From positions 1,860,001 to 1,924,000 of the forward strand of contig NZ_OY781099.1 in the NCBI RefSeq assembly GCF_963676325.1: 64,000 nucleotides of DNA, given 5' to 3'. Made by a program: the position numbers and the translations under genes. The stretch comes from an uncultured Bacteroides sp. (GTDB taxonomy: Bacteria > Bacteroidota > Bacteroidia > Bacteroidales > Bacteroidaceae). Below are positions 8,322 through 14,631 of this stretch, in pieces (within the stretch, counting starts at the first letter, position 1; every line of letters begins with the position of its first letter). Below the pieces are notes generated by a model. It was given only the letters and a program-made list of their open reading frames with translations, did no database searches and was not told the origin of the DNA.

Positions 8322-8388
8322 GTGACGGATGACCCTGTTTCGTGGTGGATAAACCGTATTTTGTGAGGGATGATTTCGCATCCCTCAC
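8322..8388. repeat. Short phased repeat array ending in a 10-bp hairpin
   Basis: GTGACGGATGA (8322), GTGGTGGATAA (8342) and GTGAGGGATGA (8363) are spaced 20 and 21 bp. The last copy is mirrored at once by CATCCCTCAC (8379-8388), giving a perfect 10-bp stem with loop ATTTCG. Confidence 0.75.
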
Positions 8389-8504
8389 TCTTGTATATAC
8401 TATGAATAGGGCATTTTTGAGAATTCGTTAGGGTAGTTAGGGATGATTTTGTTTTTTTTCTGATAAATAAGAAATAGGAAATATAACAATCTAATGTTTT
8501 TTAT

Positions 8505-8551
8505 TACATTATTCATGATAATTTTAAGACAAAATTATCATGAATAATGTA
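8505..8551. repeat. 21-bp perfect inverted repeat, 5-nt loop
   Basis: The arm at 8505-8525 is the exact reverse complement of 8531-8551, separated by AAGAC. It is AT-rich and lacks a T-run after the stem on either strand, so it is not a standard terminator. The right arm contains the ATG of the small broken reading frame at 8540. Confidence 0.85.
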
Positions 8552-8675
8552 GAAAAACTTAAAGGAATGCTTATCACTTAAAAGTGATGAAAATGTAGAA
8601 ACTAAGCTCAAGCAGATTGCTAATACATTAGTTTTTAGCTTTCGCACAAAATCTCATTGTTCTGATTTAAACTAA
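8540..8675 (+). pseudogene. Possible frameshifted small peptide gene
   Basis: From ATG 8540 the frame reads MNNVEKLKGMLIT then stops at 8579. The +1 frame from about 8574 reads on coherently (SLKSDENVETKLKQIANTL..SDLN) to a stop at 8673, 5 bp before the TlpA-like gene. Joining the two by skipping one base gives a plausible 44-residue amphipathic peptide. It may be a broken small gene or chance; I cannot name a family. Confidence 0.3.
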
Positions 8676-8680
8676 AAAAT

Positions 8681-10201
8681 ATGAAAAACAACATTTGTAA
8701 AATGAAATATAGAATTTATATTTCGATTTTTTTTGTGTTATCACAGTTTTTATATCTAAGAGCACAATCGGTGCCACCCACGGTAGAACTGAAAAAAGCT
8801 CAAATATCTGGAAAAATTATTTGTAAAACTAAAAATCCTCAATTCCCAACTTTAGTACATATAACAATTTCTTCACCTGTTAGCGGGCAAGCTCCTGATT
8901 TGGAAACCAAGACAGATTCGGAAGGTAATTTTATGTTTAATGTTGATTTAGAAACATTTCCAGCAATGGCTGCTTTAAATTCAAATATTAATCCTCCTTC
9001 ATATATTTCTCTTGTTATAAGTAATAAAAAAACAGAAGTTTCTATTTATTATAATTCCTCTAATGAAATAGATAGCATTACAGGTGTTTCTTCTTTTAAG
9101 GATGCAATAAATGAACCTATTATTTTAAATAAATTACTAGACTATCATTCTGAAAGGCCAAGAATGATACTATATGACAAAGAACCTAATGTTTTGCCTC
9201 AATACGCTGATACAATTATAGAAGAAGGGTTGAATAAATTAGTAACTAATTCCGTTTTAACTGACAGTATGAATAATATTTTATCTAAAGATTTTACATT
9301 AATTATGTATAATTTGTATGTGCTTGATTATAAAACACAAATGATTCAAAATTATATGTCTATTCATAAACGGAAACCGGATAATTCTGTGCATTTTTTT
9401 ACTCCAACCAAACAGTACTATGCATTTTTGAAGAAATTTGATTTAAATAATCCAGAATATTTATATTGCCTTAATTACCCCCTATTTATACGAGCAATAT
9501 TAGATAATGAAATTTTAGACATTCCCCCCATTGATGATTGGTTGACTGCTGTCAAAAAAGATATGATTGAATTAACAGGGTTAAAAGATGGACTTTTTTA
9601 TGATATGTTGGTTTCTAACTCTTATTCCAAGCAATTGCTTAATCAAGCAAAACCTTTGTCTGAAAAGCAGAAAGAAAATATCTTAAGCTATTTTAAAAAT
9701 AAATCATTTGTAGATATTTTACTGAAAATAAATGATTATGTGCTACAACAAGGAGATATAACATCAAATATCAATAAAACTCCGATAGTTAAAGAGAGCA
9801 AAACAAATCCTCAAGGAAAGTTGGTAGATGAAATAGCTGCCAGATACAAAAATAAAGTTGTTTTAGTCGATTTTTGGGCTACTTGGTGCAATCCCTGCAG
9901 AAAAGCAATTTCTGAAATGAAGGAGTTGAAAAAAGAATTAAAAAATAGAGATGTTGTATTTGTTTATGTTACGAATGGCACTTCTCCAAAGAAACTGTGT
10001 CAAGAATTAATTGAAGGTATCGGAGGTGAACATTATTATTTAACCGGAAAAGAATGGGAAAGTATTTCAGGTTCAAAAAAATATGGATTTAATGGCATTC
10101 CCACATATTTAATTTTTGATAAAAAAGGCGATTTGAAACAGAAGTTCACAGCTTTCCCGGGTGTGGATAAAGTAAAAGAGGCGATTGAAAAGTATTTCTA
10201 A
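8681..10201 (+). CDS. Exported TlpA-like thiol-disulfide oxidoreductase
   Basis: 506 residues. A signal peptide ending LRAQS is best if translation starts at the second Met (8702), but the ATG at 8681 also works. Residues about 40-110 form an Ig-like or carboxypeptidase-regulatory-like beta domain (ISGKIICKT.., TKTDSEGNFMFNVD). The middle (about 115-370) is helical and unrecognised. The C-terminal ~135 residues are a thioredoxin/AhpC-TSA fold: VVLVDFWATWCNPCRKAISEM with active-site Cys403 and Cys406, and the cis-Pro segment GFNGIPTYLIFD. Role: periplasmic disulfide reduction; partner unknown. By eye it is clearly more AT-rich than its neighbours and sits alone between repeat-rich gaps, which suggests recent acquisition. 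Confidence 0.88.
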   Translation: MKNNICKMKYRIYISIFFVLSQFLYLRAQSVPPTVELKKAQISGKIICKTKNPQFPTLVHITISSPVSGQAPDLETKTDSEGNFMFNVDLETFPAMAALNSNINPPSYISLVISNKKTEVSIYYNSSNEIDSITGVSSFKDAINEPIILNKLLDYHSERPRMILYDKEPNVLPQYADTIIEEGLNKLVTNSVLTDSMNNILSKDFTLIMYNLYVLDYKTQMIQNYMSIHKRKPDNSVHFFTPTKQYYAFLKKFDLNNPEYLYCLNYPLFIRAILDNEILDIPPIDDWLTAVKKDMIELTGLKDGLFYDMLVSNSYSKQLLNQAKPLSEKQKENILSYFKNKSFVDILLKINDYVLQQGDITSNINKTPIVKESKTNPQGKLVDEIAARYKNKVVLVDFWATWCNPCRKAISEMKELKKELKNRDVVFVYVTNGTSPKKLCQELIEGIGGEHYYLTGKEWESISGSKKYGFNGIPTYLIFDKKGDLKQKFTAFPGVDKVKEAIEKYF

Positions 10202-10251
10202 AAGCAATATATAATCTTTCAAAAAAGAAATTCAAATATCCTTTGGCATCA

Positions 10252-10400
10252 CGAAAATAAAATTCTATCTGGAATCTGGTTCTGTAAAGTTCAACTATAT
10301 TTTTTCCCGAAAGAGCGACTTACAAATATAGCAACAGAATGTTGTTATATTAAATCTGATAAAGAATAATAATCTTGATTTCAGATAGAATTTTATTTCG
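10252..10400. repeat. ~149-bp element with ~25-bp terminal inverted repeats
   Basis: The left end (10252-10276, CGAAAATAAAATTCTATCTG then GAATC) matches the reverse complement of the right end (10376-10400, GATTTCAGATAGAATTTTAT then TTCG) with one indel and one substitution. The interior holds no reading frame but has a small dyad (TATAGCAACA..TGTTGTTATA). It resembles a MITE-like or foldback element; no target-site duplication was established. Confidence 0.6.
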
Positions 10401-10438
10401 ATTAATCTAAATTCAATCTCAAAAGTAATATTTCAATA

Positions 10439-10522
10439 AACTCCTTCGAAAAAGTGTGCTCAAAGTACAAAAACTCCTTCGAAAAAATGTATTCCCTTAC
10501 AGAAAGTCCTTCGATTTTTTGT
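10439..10522. repeat. Three direct repeats at 32-33 bp spacing
   Basis: CTCCTTCGAAAAA begins at 10441 and 10474; a diverged copy, GTCCTTCGATTTTT, begins at 10506. Each is followed by a TGT and then a roughly similar ACA-containing tail, so the whole 32-33-bp unit is loosely repeated. Confidence 0.65.
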
Positions 10523-10658
10523 AAAAAGAGGAAGTAATTATGAGAAGAAAGTTGCTCGTAGTTCTATGTCTGATTTCCGTGAAGAAGACTGGCTGACTAA
10601 TTTTCCTCTGTATTATGTATGTGAGCTGACTACTTATATTGAACACAAACAAGTATAA
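10440..10658 (+). pseudogene. Probable 3' remnant of an unidentified gene
   Basis: The frame is open for 72 codons with no usable start codon. Its last ~45 codons have protein-like composition (RGSNYEKKVARSSM, FREEDWLTNFPLYYVCELTT, YIEHKQV, stop at 10656). The first ~27 codons run through the 33-bp repeats and read as a repeated TPSKK. It looks like a C-terminal fragment left after deletion or insertion. I do not recognise the parent family. Confidence 0.4.
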
Positions 10659-10690
10659 AAAAGACCTTAGTTTCAAAAATAACATTTCAT

Positions 10691-10724
10691 TTTGTTACAT
10701 ATTCCAAAAAAGCACTAACTTTGC
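10691..10724 (+). promoter_or_regulatory. Promoter of the thiamin operon
   Basis: TTTG at 10691-10694, a 21-bp gap, then TAACTTTGC at 10716-10724: a full match to the Bacteroides sigma-ABfr promoter. It is placed about 20 bp before the riboswitch. Confidence 0.8.
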
Positions 10725-10737
10725 ACCATATTCTCAT

Positions 10738-10835
10738 AATAAGGGGTGCCTCAATATAACGGGCTGAGATTATACCCATAACCTGATCCGGGTAATGCCG
10801 GCGGAGGGAACGAAAGATAGAAAAGACCCCTTTTC
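10738..10835 (+). ncRNA. TPP riboswitch (THI element)
   Basis: The conserved THI core is present in order: GGGGTGCC, CGGGCTGAGA, ACCCATAACCTGATCC, GGGTAATGCCGGCGGAGGGA. AAGGGGT (10741-10747) at the 5' side of P1 is also exactly complementary to ACCCCTT (10826-10832) just past the aptamer, so P1 and a longer downstream pairing are mutually exclusive; TTTTCTGTTTTATTT follows. This suggests a built-in on/off switch acting 28 bp before the receptor start codon. Family knowledge: ligand binding represses thiamin genes. Confidence 0.95.
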
Positions 10836-10859
10836 TGTTTTATTTAACTAAAAATAGGT

Positions 10860-13106
10860 ATGAAAAAGAAAGTACAGATGCTTGTCGGCTTAACACTGAT
10901 TGGCTCATCGTCTTTTGCGCAGGTAAAGGATAGCCTGCGTTTAGTAAGACTGCAGGAAGTGCAGGTAGTAGGAACACGCGCAACGGCTAAGACTCCGGTT
11001 GCATTCTCAAATGTAAGTAAGGAACAAATCAGGAAACAGAACTTTGGGCAGGATATTCCATTCTTGCTCACAATGACTCCTTCGGTTGTAGTAACATCGG
11101 ATGCGGGAGCAGGAGTAGGGTACACTGGCATAAGAGTTCGTGGAACGGATGCTTCGCGCATAAATGTCACGGCAAATGGAGTGCCAATGAATGATGCTGA
11201 GTCGCACACGTTGTATTGGGTAGATATGCCCGACTTTGCTTCGTCTATTGAAGACATACAGATTCAGCGCGGAGCCGGAACTTCTACTAATGGTGCCGGT
11301 GCGTTTGGAGGTAGTATTAATATGAAAACGGAATCAATCTCTGCTTTGCCTTATGCTGAAGTTAACGGTTCGTATGGTTCGTTCAATACGCACAAGGAAA
11401 CGTTCAAAGTGGGAACCGGATTGCTGAAGAGCCGATGGGCATTCGATGCGCGTATCTCCAACATTGGATCGGACGGATACATTGACCGGGCTTCTACAAA
11501 TATGAAGTCATTCTTTGCTCAGGCTGGATATTACGGAGATAATGATATCCTGAAATTCATAGTTTTTGGTGGTAAGGAGAAAACTTATCATGCATGGAAC
11601 GGAATCAGCAAGTCTCAACTGGAGAAAGATCGTCGCTACAATACTTGTGGTGAAATAACAGACGTTGATGGTAATGTGACTGGTTTTTATAAGGATCAGA
11701 CAGATAATTATATTCAGACCAATTACCAGATGCTCTATACTCATATCTTCTTACCAGCCTGGAACATGAATGTAACTTTGCATTATACAGATGGTGAAGG
11801 TTACTATCAGGAGTATAAGAACGGACGTACTTTGAAGGAGTACGGACTTCAGCCTTGGGTGTATTATGGTAAACTGATAGAGGAGAGTGATTTAGTTCGT
11901 CAGAAAAAAATGGATAATGGTTTTGGCGGCGGTGTATTTTCTCTGAACTATTCTGCCGGTAAGTTACAGGCTTCTTTTGGTGGAGCTGCCAATGAATATA
12001 AAGGCAATAACTTTGGAAAGGTGATCTGGATAAAAAACTATTTTAATACTCAGCTTGATCCTGATCATGAATATTATCGCAACAATTCAGATAAAACGGA
12101 TGCCAATGTTTATTTGAAAGCAAACTATGAACTGTTGGCCGGACTCAATGCTTATGGTGATTTGCAGTATCGCCATATTCATTATACTATTGATGGATTG
12201 AATGACAAATGGGACTGGACCAAAACTCCTGGTGGCATGCAGACTTTGGCTGTAGACAACAACTATAACTTCTTTAATCCAAAAGCTGGTTTGTTTTGGC
12301 AGATGAATAAAAACAATACAGCTTATGCTTCATTCTCTGTGGCTCAGAAAGAACCTACACGTAACAACTTTACGGATGCTAAGTTCGGTAAGACACCTTC
12401 TTCAGAAAGATTGTTCGACTATGAAGCAGGATACACTTATAATGATTCACGCTTCCTTGTAGGTGTGAACTTCTACTACATGAAGTATAAAGATCAGCTT
12501 ATACTTACCGGACAAACAAACGATATAGGTGAACCATTGGCCGATAATGTTCCTGATAGTTACCGTGCCGGAATGGAATATATGCTTGGAGCTAAGATTA
12601 CTTCCTGGTTAAGATGGGATGGTAATGCTACTTTTAGTCAGAACAAGATTAAGAACTATACAGAATATCTGGATAACTATGATGCTAACTGGAAACCTTT
12701 ATATACTCAGACTGCTCGTTATGTAGGAAAAACTACCATTGCATATTCACCGGATGTAATAGCTAATAGCATGATTACGTTGACTTTTAAAAACTGGGAT
12801 GCAGCTTTACAATCAAGTTATGTGAGCAAACAGTTTCTTAATAACTCTGAGCAGGAAGATTGCAAACTTGATGCTTACTTTGTGAATAATCTGCGTTTAG
12901 GTTATACATTTAGCTTGCCAGCTGTGAAATCAATTCACGTTGGCCTTTCTATAAACAACCTGTTTAATGAAAAGTATGAAAGCAATGGTTGGGGAGGTAG
13001 CTCTTATGTGATTGACGCAGACGGAAGTAAAACTCGCTATAACGATGCTGGTTATTTTGCACAGGCCGGAACAAACATTTTGGCTGGTATTACGTTAAAA
13101 TTCTGA
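10860..13106 (+). CDS. TonB-dependent outer-membrane receptor, thiamin-regulated
   Basis: 748 residues with a signal peptide ending SSSFAQ. It lacks the N-terminal carboxypeptidase-like domain of SusC proteins. A plug domain spans about residues 45-155 (VQVVGTRATAKTPVAF, VRGTDASRINVTANGVPMND, IQRGAGTSTNGAGAFGGSINM). The rest is a 22-strand-type barrel ending INNLFNEKYESNGWGG and a terminal GITLKF with the usual aromatic last residue. The riboswitch immediately upstream and the pnuT-like and pyrophosphokinase genes downstream identify it as the thiamin-uptake receptor seen in Bacteroidetes THI regulons. Substrate (thiamin, its phosphate or precursors) is inferred from context. The next gene starts 18 bp on. 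Confidence 0.93.
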   Translation: MKKKVQMLVGLTLIGSSSFAQVKDSLRLVRLQEVQVVGTRATAKTPVAFSNVSKEQIRKQNFGQDIPFLLTMTPSVVVTSDAGAGVGYTGIRVRGTDASRINVTANGVPMNDAESHTLYWVDMPDFASSIEDIQIQRGAGTSTNGAGAFGGSINMKTESISALPYAEVNGSYGSFNTHKETFKVGTGLLKSRWAFDARISNIGSDGYIDRASTNMKSFFAQAGYYGDNDILKFIVFGGKEKTYHAWNGISKSQLEKDRRYNTCGEITDVDGNVTGFYKDQTDNYIQTNYQMLYTHIFLPAWNMNVTLHYTDGEGYYQEYKNGRTLKEYGLQPWVYYGKLIEESDLVRQKKMDNGFGGGVFSLNYSAGKLQASFGGAANEYKGNNFGKVIWIKNYFNTQLDPDHEYYRNNSDKTDANVYLKANYELLAGLNAYGDLQYRHIHYTIDGLNDKWDWTKTPGGMQTLAVDNNYNFFNPKAGLFWQMNKNNTAYASFSVAQKEPTRNNFTDAKFGKTPSSERLFDYEAGYTYNDSRFLVGVNFYYMKYKDQLILTGQTNDIGEPLADNVPDSYRAGMEYMLGAKITSWLRWDGNATFSQNKIKNYTEYLDNYDANWKPLYTQTARYVGKTTIAYSPDVIANSMITLTFKNWDAALQSSYVSKQFLNNSEQEDCKLDAYFVNNLRLGYTFSLPAVKSIHVGLSINNLFNEKYESNGWGGSSYVIDADGSKTRYNDAGYFAQAGTNILAGITLKF

Positions 13107-13124
13107 TGAAAGAAAATAACTATA

Positions 13125-13727
13125 ATGGATTATCTTGAAATTATAGGCACACTAGTAGGCTTGCTTTATCTCTATCTGGAGTATAAAGCAAGCATCTATT
13201 TGTGGTTTGCCGGAGTAGTGATGCCTTTTATTTATATTTATGTGTTCTATGCGGCGGGACTCTATGCCGACATGGGAATTAATATCTATTATCTGCTGGC
13301 AGGTCTTTATGGATTGCTTATGTGGATGAAGAAACCCGAACAAAAAGGAGAGGAGAGGTTTATTTCCAGCACTCCTATAAAGTACTATTTCCCAATAATT
13401 GTTACCTTTGCCGTGCTTTATGCCGGAATATCTTTTCTGTTGATTCGGTTTACAGATAGCACAGTTCCTTATGCCGACGGATTTGTAACCGCACTTAGTA
13501 TCATTGGAATGTGGATGTTGGCATATAAGTATATAGAACAATGGCTGGTTTGGGTTGTTGTGGATATTGCCTGCACTGTTTTGTATGTTTACAAAGGCCT
13601 TTATCCCACATCCATACTTTACGGACTATATTCTGTGATAGCTGTTTTTGGCTATTTCAAATGGAAAAAGATGATGCTTTATAATGCACTGAAAGATGAA
13701 AAGATACCCGTTACTGACAATCACTGA
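13125..13727 (+). CDS. pnuT: PnuC-family transporter, probable thiamin uptake (PnuT)
   Basis: A 200-residue integral membrane protein with about seven hydrophobic segments. Family marks include GTLVGLLYLYLEYKASIYLW near the N-terminus, YADMGINIYYLLAGLYGLLMW in the middle, and WLVWVVVDIACTVLYVYKGLYPTSILYGLYS near the end, which is the PnuC facilitator signature (WxxWxxVD..). Family knowledge: PnuC relatives move unphosphorylated vitamins by facilitated diffusion and depend on a trapping kinase. Here the gene overlaps a thiamin pyrophosphokinase by 32 bp and follows a TPP riboswitch, so thiamin is the likely substrate rather than nicotinamide riboside. Confidence 0.9.
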   Translation: MDYLEIIGTLVGLLYLYLEYKASIYLWFAGVVMPFIYIYVFYAAGLYADMGINIYYLLAGLYGLLMWMKKPEQKGEERFISSTPIKYYFPIIVTFAVLYAGISFLLIRFTDSTVPYADGFVTALSIIGMWMLAYKYIEQWLVWVVVDIACTVLYVYKGLYPTSILYGLYSVIAVFGYFKWKKMMLYNALKDEKIPVTDNH

Positions 13728-14331
13728 TACTCCTTCCGCTATTATTCTGGCTAATGGAGACTATCCCGTACATCCGCTGCCGTTGGCTCTTCTGGCTAAA
13801 ACCAATTATGTGGTTTGCTGTGACGGAGCTACCGATGAGTTTGTACGTGCAGGAAGAATCCCTGCTGCCATTGTTGGTGATGGTGATTCGCTTTCAGAAC
13901 TTAATAAAAAGCAATTTGCAAGCATCCTTCATTCAGTACCCGATCAGGATACAAACGATCTCACAAAAGCTTTTAATTATTGCTTGCAGCAAGGCAAAAA
14001 GAAAATACTTATCTTAGGAGCAACAGGTAAAAGAGAAGACCACACCTTAGGAAATATCAGTCTGCTGGCAGAATATATTTGTGAGGCTGATGTGGAAATG
14101 GTAACCGATTACGGTGTATTTACTCCTATCTCTGAAGATTGTGAATTTGAGAGCTATCCTGGTCAGCAGGTTTCTATCTTCAACCTTTCAAATGCTGTGA
14201 TGTCACAGGAAAAATTACAATATACTCTTCCTCCTTTACTTCAATGGTGGCAAGGAACGCTCAATGCATCTCTTTCTAACCATTTTATTATTCACACCAC
14301 CGGTAAGGCTATAGTATTCAGAGCATACTAA
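13696..14331 (+). CDS. thiN: Thiamin pyrophosphokinase
   Basis: 211 residues. Converts thiamin and ATP to thiamin diphosphate and AMP. The N-terminal catalytic domain shows CCDGATDEFVRAGRIPAAIVGDGDSLS, DQDTNDLTKAFNYC and ILGATGKREDHTLGNISLL, all hallmarks of the family. The C-terminal beta domain (about 140-211) binds thiamin and ends HTTGKAIVFRAY. It overlaps the end of pnuT by 32 bp, which suggests translational coupling. In context the kinase traps imported thiamin and its product closes the riboswitch loop. Last gene of the operon. Confidence 0.95.
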   Translation: MKRYPLLTITDTPSAIILANGDYPVHPLPLALLAKTNYVVCCDGATDEFVRAGRIPAAIVGDGDSLSELNKKQFASILHSVPDQDTNDLTKAFNYCLQQGKKKILILGATGKREDHTLGNISLLAEYICEADVEMVTDYGVFTPISEDCEFESYPGQQVSIFNLSNAVMSQEKLQYTLPPLLQWWQGTLNASLSNHFIIHTTGKAIVFRAY

Positions 14332-14631
14332 ACCTTTATCTTAGCATATTCAAGTTTCACTGATAAAAAGGCATCATTCATTGATTGCTTTTTGATGATT
14401 TATCTTATTGTAATACTCTCGTATTTGTTATTGAGGTTATTACAAATAAGATTAAGAGACTATGTGCCCGCAGATTAATTCCTATTGGCGAACAATGTAA
14501 AGGCGTTTTTAATTCATATATGAACAAAAGCTTTTAGGGAAATAGATAAAATGAAAAAAGGGAGTGCTTCACAGCATTCCCTTTTATAAACTTAAAACAA
14601 CCAACAAAAGAAATAGATAATTTTTGTCGAA
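14332..14631. other. 300-bp gap between convergent transcription units
   Basis: No gene is seen. It contains an inverted repeat (14402-14415 with 14438-14452, ATCTTATTGTAATA against TATTACAAATAAGAT, one base bulged), probably a stem after the thiamin operon, and a bidirectional terminator at 14555-14587. Confidence 0.6.
14555..14587. terminator. Bidirectional terminator between the thiamin operon and glnN
   Basis: AAAAAGGGAGTGCT (14555-14568) pairs with AGCATTCCCTTTT (14573-14585) with one G-T wobble. There are A/T runs on both sides. It lies 45 bp past the glnN stop on the minus strand. Confidence 0.8.

Larger units (their letters stand above)
8196..8680. other. Non-coding, repeat-rich gap after the AraC-type gene
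   Basis: The stretch holds a likely terminator (8232-8275), a short array of GTGrbGGATrA repeats with a terminal hairpin (8322-8388), a 21-bp inverted repeat (8505-8551) and a frameshifted small reading frame (8540-8675). Nothing else with coding character is visible. Confidence 0.7.
10202..10690. other. Non-coding gap with an inverted-repeat element and a gene remnant
   Basis: Contains a ~149-bp segment bounded by near-perfect inverted repeats (10252-10400), three 32-33-bp-spaced repeats (10439-10522) and a start-less reading frame that looks like the 3' end of a lost gene (10440-10658). Confidence 0.65.

Noticed and set aside
13696..13727. Frameshift between pnuT and the pyrophosphokinase
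   Set aside because: Both proteins are full length with normal ends; the 32-bp overlap is a coupling overlap.
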